From the NCBI RefSeq assembly GCF_050947875.1, contig NC_134573.1, positions 53,308,115 through 53,372,114 of the forward strand: a stretch of DNA of 64,000 bases, given 5' to 3'. The position numbers were made by a program, and so were the translations under genes. Of this stretch, positions 24,481 to 36,500 are shown piece after piece (within the stretch, counting starts at the first letter, position 1; the number at the start of each line of letters is the position of its first letter). The DNA comes from Dermacentor variabilis. Its lineage: Eukaryota; Arthropoda; Arachnida; Ixodida; Ixodidae. The notes beneath the pieces are model-generated. The model saw only the letters and a list, made by a program, of their open reading frames with translations. It made no database searches and was not told where the DNA came from.

Positions 24481-25060
24481 GACGGGTTCGTCTCATGCAG
24501 AATAGGGGTAGTGTACCAGAGACCTTTCTCTTGTGGCAACAGCTACATAGGGCAGACGGGACGGTGTCTAAACCTCAGACTGCAGGAGTACCACGCAGGA
24601 GTAGAAGCATTGGCGGGGGGTGGCAAATTGGCTGACCATTGTCGACAATGTCGTTATTGCACGCCTAGGTTCCACGACACTAAAGTCTTGAAGATGTTTG
24701 CGTCACAACTGAGCCGACAAAGCTATGAAGCTTACTGTATAAAAATGTAATCTGGCAGCTGCGTAAGCAGCTCTTCAGTGTCATTATGTGATAAAGAGTT
24801 CAAATATTTACATGCAAATTTGTGGCACTGACATCCGCATGCCAAGGTCGAGTGATGGTTTTCTGATGATTAGCAAGGGTGAGTATGATACATGTATAAA
24901 TGCGGGGTTTCCCGGAGAAAATCTTAGTTGAAGTTCCGCGCCTGTCTTGTGTGTTCTTTCTTTGTCCATTGTTTTTGTGCGGTTACATGATGCTTTCCAA
25001 TATCGACCACCAACTAGCCCGCCTATTCTGTTAAAGACCTTTATGATGCCTGTGCACATT
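24480..25060 (+). mobile_element. Penelope-like element, 3' part
   Basis: Contains the GIY-YIG endonuclease module followed by a decayed C-terminal 'CVSTPSV.LSDKE..YL' stretch (about 24755-24830). The 3' terminal region (24920-25020: cttgtgtgttctttctttgt, gtgcggttacatgatgcttt) resembles the terminal repeat of tick Penelope-like elements. The RT domain, which precedes the endonuclease in this class, is absent, so this is a truncated copy. Confidence 0.8.
24511..24750 (+). pseudogene. Penelope-like GIY-YIG endonuclease fragment
   Basis: Open for 79 codons and readable a little further upstream (GVVYQRPF from about 24508). Motifs: VVY (GIY half), SYIGQTGRCLNLRLQEYHAG (YIG half, with the conserved Arg and a His), then LADHCRQCRYCTPRFHDT (zinc-type Cys/His cluster typical of Penelope endonucleases) and SYEAYCI (metal-binding Glu). 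All recognisable catalytic positions remain. In this class the domain nicks target DNA for integration. It is not preceded by RT here, so it cannot mobilise an element by itself. Confidence 0.85.
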
Positions 25061-25405
25061 TCACAAAGTATAAGAAATAAATGATGATCCACCACACCGC
25101 TTTTTTCAGACGTCGCCATTACATCTCACCTTGCATCAATTACAATTTGACAGTGTCTGTTGCATTATTCGCAAGCGCCGGGCTGTTCAGCAACGAAAAA
25201 AGAAGAGGCATTACGTCGAGCGCGATCAGATAATGTTGAATGTTGACTAAAAACCGGGTTTCATTGCGCCAGTCAGTTTCATTAAAATTCCGTTTGTTTA
25301 ACCTGTCGATGGGATTGAGTTTCTCTGCGGCTTCTGGGGCGCTATGTTCCACAAATTTGGTGACAAGACCCGTCACCGTCCTAGAGACGGGCACGAGTTT
25401 CCGGT

Positions 25406-25687
25406 TTGATGATGGACAAGCTCAAGGCGAAACGGGCTTCACAACGATTCCTTAACAGTCGTATCATGAAAGAGGCAAATGCCGTCCTTCGTAACGATTC
25501 TACAACGCATGAGCAGTCGGTCTCTATTGACGGACCGCTTAAGATAAATAATGTTGAGTTCAACAAGATAAATGTGGAACTAGAAAGTCCCATCACGGAC
25601 GAAGACTTCGAAAACGAGTACGAACCAAGCCTGCAGTGCGGAGACAACGTGACGCGTGTGCTTGATGAGCTTATTAGCACGCGGTAG
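25406..25687 (+). pseudogene. BEL/Pao gag, N-terminal fragment
   Basis: 93 codons starting MMMDKLKAKRASQRFLNSRI, rich in charged residues with a coiled-coil look (INNVEFNKINVELE), then ITDEDFENEYEPSLQCGDNV. In tick BEL elements this region precedes the conserved gag core 'P.F.GD..KW..F...F...VH'. That core follows here in another frame at 25770-25826 (LLIAPFSGDLSKWTE) and resumes after the SINE as FEKFAQIVHNHRILSG. Gag packages the element RNA in cytoplasmic particles. Confidence 0.75.
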
Positions 25688-25826
25688 CGTATTTAAAGTA
25701 CGTCATCCTTCGCCGCTGAGGACTCGATGGTCCGTACGGTCGCTTCACTATCGGAAAGAATGGGAGCTAAGCCACCGAAACTGTTGATAGCTCCTTTCTC
25801 CGGAGACCTCAGCAAATGGACCGAAT

Positions 25827-26042
25827 AATAATAATAATAATATTTGGGGTTTTACGTGCCAAAACCACTTTCTGATTATGAGGCACGCCGTAGTGGAGGA
25901 CTCCGGAAATTTTGACCACCTGGGGTTCTTTAACGTGCACCTAAATCTAAGCGCACGGGTGTTTTCGCATTTCGCCCCCATCGAAATGCGGCCGCCGTGG
26001 CCGGGATTCGATCCCGCGACCTCGTGCTCAGCAGCCCAACAC
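25827..26042 (-). mobile_element. 5'-truncated Ruka-type SINE nested in BEL gag
   Basis: Minus-strand copy with a long AT tail on the left (aataataataataatattt). It ends on the right at 'cagcccaacacc', so about 25 bp of the normal SINE head, including most of the A-box, are missing. A perfect 17-bp duplication, cagcaaatggaccgaat, flanks it at 25810-25826 and 26043-26059. The intact duplication shows the truncation happened during insertion. Confidence 0.95.
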
Positions 26043-26240
26043 CAGCAAATGGACCGAATCCTTTGAGAAATTCGCACAGATAGTTCATAATCATAGGATA
26101 CTGTCTGGGCATCAGTTACTCTTGACCAACAGAAAATAATATTCGGTGTATGGTATCGTCCTCCTTCTTCTCTACCCTCGTTTATTAACGACCTTCATGA
26201 CGAACGTAACCTAATACACACCAGATTTCCATCGGCTTCC

Positions 26241-26681
26241 TTGTCTTTACTAGGTGATTTGAACTTTACGAATATTTCTTGGTTCACCCAGCCTCGCACC
26301 CTATCTCAATTTTCATGCGATGCGAGCGATTGTCTTGATTTATGCTCTGTTTTTTCACTTACCCAATTAGTCACTAACGCTACCAGAATCGCTGTCAACA
26401 TAGCCAACACTTTACATTTCATCTTAACCAATCGAGCCGACTTTGCTTCAGCCATCACCTATTTAACTAACATAACAGATCACTCGTTGCTCATTTTCAA
26501 CATTAACACTGCCTGTCCTAAACCTACAAGAAAGAAAAAGACCACACTAGATTATATTATTGCAGACTTCGATGTCATTAACAATGAATTATCAGTTTTT
26601 ACTCAAAACTTCTTCAGACACTTTAACGAACGCTGTGTGCAAACTAACTGGATATGTGCAGGGCCAAAGTTCACGAACTAA
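26241..26681 (+). pseudogene. LINE endonuclease fragment
   Basis: Reads SLSLLGDLNFTNISWFTQ (GD.N box), then CSVFSLTQLVTNATRI, NTLHFILTNRAD and ITDHSLLIFNI (terminal D-H pair). This is the apurinic-type endonuclease half of a CR1/Jockey-type ORF2. The YRPP box lies just upstream, out of frame with the start codon at 26241. The linker to RT continues in another frame at 26654-27016. Confidence 0.8.
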
Positions 26682-27059
26682 CTCAAAAATATGTTCCAAG
26701 ACGCACCATCACTTCTAATCCTCAAGCCCCATGGTATACCTCCCATTTAAGACGCCGATCTAACAGAAAAAATAGCCGATATCGTACAGCCAGGCAATCA
26801 CAATGTAACGCACACTGGGACGCATACAAGACTGCCGCTGATGCGTATATAACTGCGCTTAAGCAAGAAAAAGATAACTTCCTCTCTAACACTTTATTAT
26901 CGAAGCTATCTACCAACATTAAAACATTTTGGCGCGTCATCAACCCGCATACCGAAAAATCTATTAACTTAACTGACGCGTCAGGTGACACTATTCCGGC
27001 TCATTTATGCGCATGAGAACTTAACGAAACCTCTGTTCTGAACTTCTCGCGCACATCAA

Positions 27060-28217
27060 ACACCAAACATCCCGTTCCACTCTGGTATAATTTCCCAACT
27101 ATGCCTCAAATTTTCATCGATGCTAAACTTATCGATGCCCTAAAATTTCATTCATCGCCCGGTTTTGACTGTATTCATGCTAAATTTAAATAAAAATACA
27201 ATTGTCTACAGTTCCATAATACTAACAAAGATATTTCCGCAGTCTGTCGATAGTTCCGCTCTGCCAACACAATGGAAAGTCGGGAAGGTGGTTCCATTAT
27301 TCAAGTGAGGAAATAGAACATCCCCTATAAATTATCGCCCCATCTGGCTCACTAGTACTTGTTGCAAACTATTAGAAAATGTCATCTTCATTAGCCTTGT
27401 GAGCTTTCTCGGGTCTAATTCATTTTTTACACCCGCACAGCATGGCTTTCGTAGGTCATTTTCTTGCGAAACACAACTTGCCAGCTTCACTATAAAACTT
27501 CACCATGTATTAAATCGCGCATCAGAAGCTGACTGCATTTTCCTAGATTACTCGAAAGCACTCGACAAGGTATGTCACCGCTTATTATTTTTAAAGCTAA
27601 CGCAACTGAATATCGACGATAAGGTTCTGAAATGGATTGAATACTTTCTTCTTAACTGATCGCAGTTCGTTTACGCTAATAATTTTAACTCACCTTTCAG
27701 CGAAGTTTACTCGGGCGTGCCCCAAGGGTCAGTGCTTGGACCTCTTTTATTTATTATTTACATGAGTGATCTCCCTTCCATTGTATCATCTAACATTCTT
27801 TTGCTTGCTGATGACTGTGTTGTTTTTCGCGAAATAAAATCCCCCGACGATGCGAACAGTCTTCAGCGTGACCTCTCAAACATTTCTCTTTGGAGTAATT
27901 CATGGCTTATGGAACTTAATACTAATAAGTGCAAAATTATGCGAATATTAAGACGTGCCAACTCTCCGCCTGTATACTACCTAAATAACGTTGCTTTAGA
28001 AGCGGTTACTTCATATAAGTACATGGGTGTTTATATTTCTGCTGACCTTAACTGGACGCGCCATATTGAATACATTACTAATGAAGCTAACCGCATGTCG
28101 GGCTACGTGCGCCGTAACTTTTCCAAAACTCCATCTTCTTTGAAATTATTGCATTATACAACACTAAGACGTTCTAATTTGGAATATGCCGCCGCGGTAT
28201 GGGATCCGCATCATTAA
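27060..28217 (+). pseudogene. CR1/L2-like reverse transcriptase, broken
   Basis: Pieces across three frames give the RT blocks in order: INYRPIWLTSTCCKLLE (27325), PAQHGFRRSFSCETQL (27430), CIFLDYSKALDKVCH (first catalytic Asp, 27535), GVPQGSVLGPLLFIIY (27716), LLADDCVVFREI (catalytic ADD intact, 27800) and KYMGVYISADLNW (thumb). A TGA at 27657-27659 separates the palm halves. After 28217 the C-terminal part continues in degraded form to about 28560. The catalytic residues survive, so loss of activity comes from frame breaks. Confidence 0.85.
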
Positions 28218-28756
28218 AAACTGATAACGTTACTTGAGCTGGTTCAAAATAACGCTGCTCGTTTTATCCTGTCCAACTTTAACAGTACCGCAAGTGTAAC
28301 AAGCATGAAAGCTAATCTTTCTTTACCTCTTTTAGCATCCCGCCGGCAGACAATTCGTTTTAGCCTTTTTCATAAACTATAGCATAGCGCCATGGTACGC
28401 GATTCCCTCATTTCGTCCACTAGTTTCGTGTCAAATCGCATTGGCCATCGTCACAAGTGGGCATTGAAACTTGTAAGACTGAAACTGCATTTCAGTCTTT
28501 CTTGCCTCGCACATCACGCGCATGGAACCGCCTTCCCGCAGATATCGTTGACATAATTGATAACTAGCATTTTCGTTCTGCACTAGGTAACATTGTATAA
28601 CAAGAGGATGATATTACTTGTTCTGTAATATGCATTGTACTTATTTATGTATTTGTGTCCCCCTTTATGTACTCCCTTCCTTAATGCCTTTGGCCTTGAG
28701 GGTTCAATAAATGAAATGAAATGAAAAAAAGAATGCAAATGCTACCTCCACAGGGA

Positions 28757-29520
28757 AAGTTCATTACTTCCGTCCGTTTCTTGAAGGAGCCGTGGCTTCA
28801 GCGGTTGCGGGTCTTCCGATGGCAGAGCATATTGCCAGGGGTAATAGTAATGCAGCAGAAACGGTTCAGGAACAAGGTGCAACCAGGAAGAGAAATACTT
28901 CCCAAGGTTACACCTTTTGACTCCAGTTCATTAATCTGGTAACACAAGAGCCCTGAGACAAATATATGGCCACGTATTCAACATCCGAGGTCTAGGGTCA
29001 CTGAGCGCAAAGAAGCGATTATTTGCACCGATGCTGCGTGACATCCTTCAGAGGCCATTACCATGAGACGCCGTAGTTTATTATCATCGTAATTCTGCCA
29101 CCCGAGTTCTGCCAACCAAGAGCCACCGCGCTGTCTTTTCTTCAAGATTAGGTAATCTACACATGCTGATTTCTGTCGAACTGCAGAGTCTGGAGAAGAC
29201 ATACTACGGATACAGTAGCGTATGAGACAGCGACGGTCAGGTGGAGTCAAGCTAGTCATGTCGTGGGCACAAATGGAAGGCTACTTCTTCTGTCTTTCAG
29301 ACCTTATTCGGCTTGAGATTCTCGAAGAAGCAAGGAGATGTTTGTGTTCTCTATGTCAGGCCAGCACATGACAGAAGCGGGCCGTACTGACATATCCCTT
29401 ACGCAGAAAGCAATAAAGAATGCTTCCGGAGTAGAATTTAAGCTCAACTGTCACGTAACTCCGTAGTAAATGTCCCTTGCTCGAGGTGCAAAGTTCGTCA
29501 CACCTCAAGTATGTGTAAAC
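28757..29520 (+). pseudogene. BEL/Pao gag, central and zinc-knuckle remnants
   Basis: Immediately after the nested LINE the frame reads HYFRPFLEGAVASAVAGLPM, the hallmark BEL gag block. Near 29320-29510 a faint CCHC-type stretch remains (SMSGQHMTEAGRTDISLTQK, then KFVTPQVCVNHKELLP) with most cysteines lost. The intervening sequence has many stops. Confidence 0.6.
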
Positions 29521-29836
29521 CACAAAGAATTGCTCCCTACTAGCTGCAGGGCGTCAGGAACGACAGTCCAAATACGACCATTTGCTCGTCTGTAGGAAGA
29601 GGGCGACGTAGTGACGATAAATCAAGGGCTTGTGTCTTCCCCCAAGCGTGCCGTGCTCGGGCAATCGATGCATTATCTGTCGTTACATACGAGGTGTCTT
29701 CGATGGTGGAAGACAATGTACCTTTTTTACCGAGGATGTGTCAAGACACCTGAGCGTAAAATGCGTTTGATCTAAAGAAATAGCAGCAATACCTTCACCA
29801 GAACTTGAGACAAACTATCATCAAAACGGCATACAA

Positions 29837-30780
29837 GTGGAGCTGTGCTTAAGGAGTAAATTTTCTGACATCGAGGTTGTGCTGACCGCCATCCAGATTT
29901 CGTACATTTTTCATGACATGAAAGAAACTGAAATGGAAGCATATTTTGTTGCTTTTTTCGAGATTCAGGGAAGAAATGTGGCGCAGCTGGTACACGGATC
30001 TGTTGTCACGCGAACTAATATCAGCATGCTAATTGGCTCTGTATAAATGCGGAGAGCATTGACAGGCGAGCTTTCACGGTATGAGGATGACGAATCGCTG
30101 ATTGTAATGAAAGCGATGCTGGTTTGGACATTTCAAGGATTAACTACCCTGCTTGACATCACATCCAGCCCCAGCTCGGTTGTTGTTTTGCGTTCTGTAA
30201 AAGCCATGCAATCGAGTCGGACGAGCTCCTGCAATCATTCTTGGAACCTCAACACCTTAGAATATAAGATGTGGGCGATGGAACATGAAGTAAGCAAACT
30301 TATGAAAGACTTCAGGAGCAACATCGCGCATCGCACCGGAATATGCGAAGCGCCCTTGCCTTAGAGGGGCGGCTTCGAACTTTCGCCAACCGACAACTTG
30401 CTGTTGTAGACCTTCAAAAAATACTTAATCATCTAGCGAGACAGAAAGGACTGTTGATGATATATGACAACACCTGGCAACTGCATATGTCCAACGTATT
30501 CATAAAGTTCCTTCAGATGAAACCAAGCTACATTACACGCCACTTGAAGAAGTCATCCGTGAACAAGCACTGATCAAGGTAGTTGGGTTGGTTTGGACGC
30601 GTCCCCGCATACCAAGCGGTGCAGGTGTCTGAACGAGTGCCTTGAATATAGAGACAATTGCTGTGCTGCAGGTAACACCTGCTTGGGATAACCACCGATA
30701 TGAAAAGGTGCTCTTGTAGATATCCACATAGGGCCAAGACGAATATGGGTTTTGCTTCTTGTAGTTAGCCGAAGGCAACT
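29837..30780 (+). pseudogene. BEL/Pao protease end and RT start, broken
   Basis: 29837-30046 reads MELCLRSKFSDIEVVLTAIQ and ends NISMLIGSV (normally ...LIGSDYYW). From 30047: RALTGELSRYEDDESL, then VWTFQGLTTLLDITSSPSSV, a BEL-specific block before RT. 30300-30360 keeps the 'FRSNIAHRTGICEAPLP' region, and 30370-30480 the 'RLRTFANRQLAVVDLQKILN' linker. Around 30525-30700, in other frames, are HYTPLEEVIREQA, RIPSGAGV and NECLEYRDN-like blocks of early RT. No YVDD box is present. Confidence 0.7.
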
Positions 30781-30790
30781 TCATGGACAC

Positions 30791-33700
30791 TGAGCTACAA
30801 GCTGCGCGAGAAAGTTCGTCGACTTGAAGAGTTCGGAGTTCGTTCCGACTCGACGGGCGACTGACCACCACGATGTACCACGGCGGGTTCTCACGGTACG
30901 CCGACTGACCATGGCCGTGTCGTCATGTGAACCTGCCGCGTTCCGGCACAAGGGAAAGAAAAGACGCTCAGCTGAAACCACTGAAACATTGTAAAGTAGC
31001 AACACTCGCCTCCTTTGTCATCACTTCTCCACATTTTTCCTCTCTTTCGCACTCCCTCTACTGCGTCGCCTCGGAGCTGGCGCCGCCTACAGCTCTTTAG
31101 CGCAGCAGAAGAAATACCTCACGTGTAGAACGGCGGTGCGGTGTAAGTATTCGCGCTTGCTTTCTTGCTGCGAGTAAATTCCTGTTCAGCATAAAATTTA
31201 TATACGGAGAGTTATACAAATTCACTGACGGCCGCTTCCCTTCCCTGTTCTGATAACGATTTTTTAGGTATCGATACGAGTGCTAAGCCGTTCTATGACA
31301 ACTTCCAATGCATCGCGTGCGCTGCGGTTAGGTACTCAGTATTAGTAAAGTGTACGTTCCAAGATCCTGTTGCGAAATTTTGTGAATAACACGTCTACGA
31401 TCGTATGCCAACATCCTAGAATCCAGAAAACCCTAAGTAACCTAAATTATCCCCGCAATCCGTATTACGTGAATTCGGGCCGTGTCCTAGCTGTGGCGCA
31501 CAAAGGCTGGCAGAGGGCAAGAACGATCGCTTATTTAAAGATTCGATAGGGCATTCCAAACTACAGTGCCACCAACGTGCGTGCTTCTCAATTTTGTAAG
31601 CACGCGCAGTGTGCTCAGAGGCGGGGGCTTGTGCTATTCTGGGCCTTGTGCCTCAATGTCCAGAGGAGAATGCGCGCTCGAACATCGAGTGGGTACTCTG
31701 CGTACAGAGAAAATGAAATTAGTTTTTTTAGCATTCGTTCGCGAAGCGGGAACGTGGTAACAGCGCTTCATTCAAGGTCAAACATGAGCATTTTGAGCTT
31801 ACGTTGAATAAATTGTTTCTTTTTCAGGTTATTGGCCTGACGAATAACATTTCATCGTGCGTTAGCTCGTCCGTTCACAAAGTGATGTTCTTCTCGCGAA
31901 CCAAATTGTCATAAGGTCCATGCACTGCGAAGGGTTGTGTTGGCTCCGAAATAACATTTGAAAGGTATGACTTTAGTAAAGTGATGACCACCCAAGGAAT
32001 TGCCGCGCTATCGCGTGGCCGAAATTGTGATAAATGGAATGATCAGTCGTTCCTATTTAGATGCCATTAGGTTGTATTATTACGCAAATAAACGCACCAG
32101 CCTACGAGCGGTACAGACAACTGTGTCTCAGAGACCAAGTGGCAGTACGAACTAATAATGGAACGAATGAGCTAACGAATGACAAAAATAATGACCAAAC
32201 AACTGAACGGATGAGCAAACGACTAAACAAACGGTGCCTAACCCAGCCAGTGAACGATCGGGCGACCACATGTTTTCTTTTTGATTGCGCCACCACTGCA
32301 TTTTAAGCTGCATACGCTTTGAAGCTCATGCGAATTAGCACGAACCTTTGAAAGACCTATGATGCTGTCATTCGGTGACGATCGCTTGCTTTCGGCAAAG
32401 CTCGCAAGTTTTTCATCGGTGCCTCTGCATCGCAAATGCACAGGGCCACCAGCAGCGACGAACATCATGAAAATGGGCAAAGAAGGCTATTCGTAATAAA
32501 TAAGGCTATTAAGTAACCGCAGAAGGCAAAAATTTGCTTTCGTAAGATGAGTTTTCATTCTCGAGTCTCAAATTTTGTCAATAGGACTGTGTTGAATCTT
32601 GAAAGTTTCATAATGACGTTATTGCACGCCTGTTGGCGTGCAAAACAATTAATCGCGCCCAATGCGACCACGTAGTTCTTATGTAAACAAAGCATACGGC
32701 CCGTAGGCTTAGTGTTAACGCATGTCGAGAAATGACAACACAATCAGTGAACTGTGCAATATTTAGTGCGTTATGGCCCAGTGCGTTATGGCCCACAACA
32801 TATCACAGAAGCTTGACACATATTATACTATAGAAACAGCGCAAAGTAGTCTGAAGGATGTTGGCCTGATGTCCTTCCTGCTAATTCCATGTATCCATGC
32901 CTTTCTCCTTAACCCATCGCGCCTACCGAACGGTAAAGAGAATAGCATAGTGCCTGCAACTTCAACTTCAACTTTATTAATTCTTCTAGTACGCACTAGA
33001 AACATTCATCCTGGGCTTAAAGCTGCCATAAGCAGCTTGAAGGGACCCAAGAGACGTTGCTGTGCATGGAAGGGCGATAACAGGGAGAACTTTGTAACAT
33101 AAAACAGTTCACACGCAGTTCAAAGCACAAAAAAAATCAATTGTAACATTTTCATATTTGAGCCTATTGACAAGCTACTTTTCTTGAGATACAAAAACAG
33201 ACAACATTCAAACATATCTGCTAAGATTAAGAAAAAAATACCGTGACATTACCGTCTTTCTCATCAGCCTTGCAGCCATCAGCTACATCTTGTGCCGTCA
33301 AGCACTTATATAGTGCTGGATGCTGAGAGGGCACGTAGTTGAGCCACACGCGTTCACAGCACGTGGTGAAGATATACGGACTCTAAAGTTCATACACGCG
33401 CTCATTCGAAAGGTTATCTGAAAGCTTGCAGCGTAGAACAAACATTTTTATTCGTACACAAAACATTAAATTACGTGAATCACAGCAATCACATCACAGC
33501 ACGATGATACCCAGAATCTCGTTTGCTCATTTATCATTAAATAAACAGCAATGAACAAGCCTCGTCAGTGTTTAACCCACACAAATGCATTTCTTTAAAG
33601 TGCCCGTCAAATGCTCCATCGTGCGTTATCTTGTCGCCAAGGGGACGCTACATTAGTGCAAGCTACGTGCTACAGGCACGGCACTGCTGCCATATAACAA

Positions 33701-36385
33701 AAGCTTACAGCAGACATAAGTTTGACAGAATGCCAACAAAGCTTATTCGCCCCATTGCCAAAAACTGTTTAGTCAAAGTCGTAAGTGACTGCTCATTACA
33801 ATGTATCTGCTCACGCCAGCCACATTATCGAGTAACGAAAAGCAAATGACGGGGGCGACCACGACGCCACTGCCTTCTCTTCGACAGCGATGAGTAATCA
33901 CCTCGGCAACAAGCAGCAACAGAGCAAGGCTGCTTCCTATAGAATTAACAGTGAAGTAATCGCTGAAAGGAATCTCAACTGACAGGAGACTCCCCCTGTC
34001 GTTAGGCGAAGGGCAGCCCCTCAAAGCACGCGTCACAAGGCCCGACTCCTCCAGCGCCAGAAGTAGCCGTTGGTGCTGGTGCCTGCGGTGAGAAAGTGCA
34101 AGCGACACTCATTCGCGAGACAGACAGTACACACAACATGTGAAAGTAATACACTATCGCGATGAAAATTCCATGGACCCTCGAGGGGCGTGCGCGCTGT
34201 AGCACTGCCATGGCCTCCAAGTTTGGCTGCAACAAGCACAAACTCAATGAAAGCACCGTCAAACTTAAGCTACAGCATCCCTCGAGCAAAGCTGGCGAGG
34301 TGTTCTGTAATACGTTGCTGGCATAAGCGGTGCGCCCACAAACACAAGCGACCCTTCTCCGGTTTTTGCATACCACATGGTGATGCATATAATGGCCGCA
34401 ACTGGACGGACAGTAAACTTCCAACTACGAATTCTGATGGTTGCTTCCTGATACAGGCTTTTTCTATGAGTGGCTGGAGCCTCTAAAATTTGGTAAAATG
34501 CATCGAAATGGCTGTCATTCATGACCCTAAAATTGAGTAGTGCAAAGTCACATTCTTGGACAAAAGCATAAATATATGACGCGTGCACCCACCACCGTAC
34601 ATGACGGCTGATTCGGCGGGGTCGCTGTTGTGTGGATTTGCGAAATTTTCGCACCAAGAAAAACGCGTACTTTTGGCAGCTAACGCGAAGCACAGCGGCC
34701 AAGACGGCCTCGACAATCTTTCAGCGACGAAAGCCAGCAGAGTTCATGGTTGTGAGTCACTATCGTGGATGGATGATCAAAAAGTACGGTCAAAATTTGG
34801 AGGTGACAGAAGCAATCTCAGCAATCGAATTATTGCCCTCTGGAACATAAATAAGTGGGTACCTTCGTAATGAACAATTCACGACTAGGCTGGAGCTGGG
34901 AAAGGATGCCTCCTGTGCCGAATCCACTAGCATTCTTCGGAAAATACGTAGTAGCAGATCAGCCAACGTGCGCCAACAGAGGAGAAGTCTTGAGATGGCG
35001 CAATAGCGCAGAGAACGCATAAATTTGTCTGTGGCCTCATAATAAAGACGTGTCTTCCTTCAAAAGTTCTACGACTGGACGGGCGATACCAGCAAAGCTT
35101 ACAGCTAAGCTGTTTGCCTAACTGTCCAGTATGAATGAGCCGTATGCGTGGTCTTGTAGGGGGCGTGTGCCTGGGCTGTCTAACTATGATAATGTTAAAG
35201 AAATAATGCTTACTCTCCGGTAATCTAGAGTAGACGTAAGCATGAAATGGCTACTGGCAAAGCTACAAGCGTGGAGATGATGCTAGAGACAATCTTAAAA
35301 TGGGTCAGTTCATGTTCGCAACGGCACACACCATCGCACCACACCGCACCAGACCATGTTGCACACCGGGTGATAGGGACGCGCAATAGTATCCAGCCTC
35401 ATTAAAAGTCTCGTCTCGGTCAAACAGCAACCTGCGGTTTGCCTGAAGCTACCGGCTTGGACGCTGCCGAACGCTACCGGCGCTGCCGCGTGGTGCACTG
35501 CGCGCGCCGCAGACATCACCTACCATTGGGATTGAAAAGAGCACAGGAGACTGTCTGAGCTCCAAACGATTACAATAAAGTGTATAGTGCCCTGTATGTG
35601 TCTTTAGTGCGTCCCCCGCTTTTTGGAAATGACAAATAAAACTTCAGCTTACTAGAAGTTACAGCTTCATTGATATTGTGAGCACACCATTGGAAGTACT
35701 CGAATGCAATATTTTTTGTCATTTGTTTGGGAAGTAATTAGCATACGTAATGCGGTCTTCACTCGTTGCCTCGGTGATCTCGTTCTGTTGTCGCAACGTC
35801 CCCGGATATTCTCCTTTCAGTGTCCATATAGCGGTTCTGGCTCTTGGCTCAAGGTCACTTGAAGGTCGCCGAGGAGAGATACAAAGTTTTTGATGCTTAA
35901 AGTTTGCGGCACGAGAGCCGTATACAGGAAAACGAACAATAGCACGCCGTAGAAGAATGAAAAGAGACGTGATTTCTCGGCGCGCCGCACCTGTGGAGGT
36001 GTGGAGTGCACTCGCGCTGGCCGCCATTGCTGCCGGCGGCTTCTGCTGTCGTCTGCCCTCGATGCGGCAACACAGGAGTTGTTAGCGGGAAAATACCGGA
36101 ATGGGGGCCGCGGTAGCCGCCGCGGCAAGAAGTGTATCATTGGACATTGCAGAAGTAGACTACAGCAACAGTTGCATCTGCATCAAAAAATGGGAAAACT
36201 GTGAAGACTCCTGATTTGGCGCACAACCGAAGAAGCGGCCGAGTCGGAGGGGAGGCGCCGACAGCAGAGATGCGACGTGCCTGTGCGAAAGCGGTGAATG
36301 CGGCCAATTACTTTGCCTCCGAAGAATGTCAGCGACAGCAGATGCGAGAATCTAATCGTCGAGTCGAACACGAGCTACCTATGGA
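30791..36385. other. 5.6 kb without assignable features
   Basis: No conserved domain recognised on either strand. Possibly relevant: a C/T-rich stretch at 31020-31100 after the BEL remnant, which might be decayed LTR; a 15-bp direct repeat agtgcgttatggccc at about 32765 and 32780; and GC-rich patches at 33.9-34.3 kb and 35.9-36.3 kb with overlapping open frames (34002-34424 -, 34265-34702 -, 35817-36140 -, 36201-36503 +) that lack motifs. Confidence 0.4.
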
Positions 36386-36500
36386 GATCGCGCAATGTCT
36401 TGCGTCGCTGACAGCCTCGGCATGTCTTGAAGTAGCGGGCGACGTCGGCGGTCAGGAGCGGCCAGTAATACTTTTCCGCTATCCTCGAAAGCTTACAGGA
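36386..36500 (-). pseudogene. Gypsy integrase H2C2 zinc-domain fragment (copy A)
   Basis: Minus-strand reading: IAEKYYWPLLTADVARYFKT followed by CRGCQRRK, the typical 'YYWP.......V..C..CQ..K' end of the HHCC domain preceding integrase. No DDE core follows; the similarity ends here, marking the truncation point of gypsy copy A. Confidence 0.75.

Larger units (their letters stand above)
26137..28735 (+). mobile_element. CR1/L2-like LINE nested in BEL, 5'-truncated
   Basis: Starts inside the endonuclease ('IFGVWYRPPSS'), continues through GDLNFTNISW and TDHSLLIF, the linker, and the RT. It ends with a 3' UTR and a pentameric tail, aataaatgaaatgaaatgaa, near 28707-28735. BEL gag sequence lies on both sides. 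At least five frame breaks (for example near 26690, 27016, 27200, 27305 and 27658) make it non-functional. No clear target-site duplication was found. Confidence 0.82.
25380..30790 (+). mobile_element. BEL/Pao LTR retrotransposon, decayed and twice interrupted
   Basis: Plus-strand pieces in BEL order: gag N-terminus (25406-25825 and 26043-26136), more gag (28757-28900), gag zinc-knuckle remnant (about 29310-29520), protease region (29837-30046) and RT start (30047-30780). Interrupted by a SINE at 25827-26042 and a LINE at 26137-28735. No clear LTR was found at either side. The RT palm, RNase H and integrase are missing downstream. Stops and frameshifts occur in every domain. Confidence 0.75.

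Noticed and set aside
34002..34870. Cluster of overlapping open frames on both strands
   Set aside because: No motif, no consistent splice signals, and frames on opposite strands of similar length; treated as chance in GC-richer DNA.
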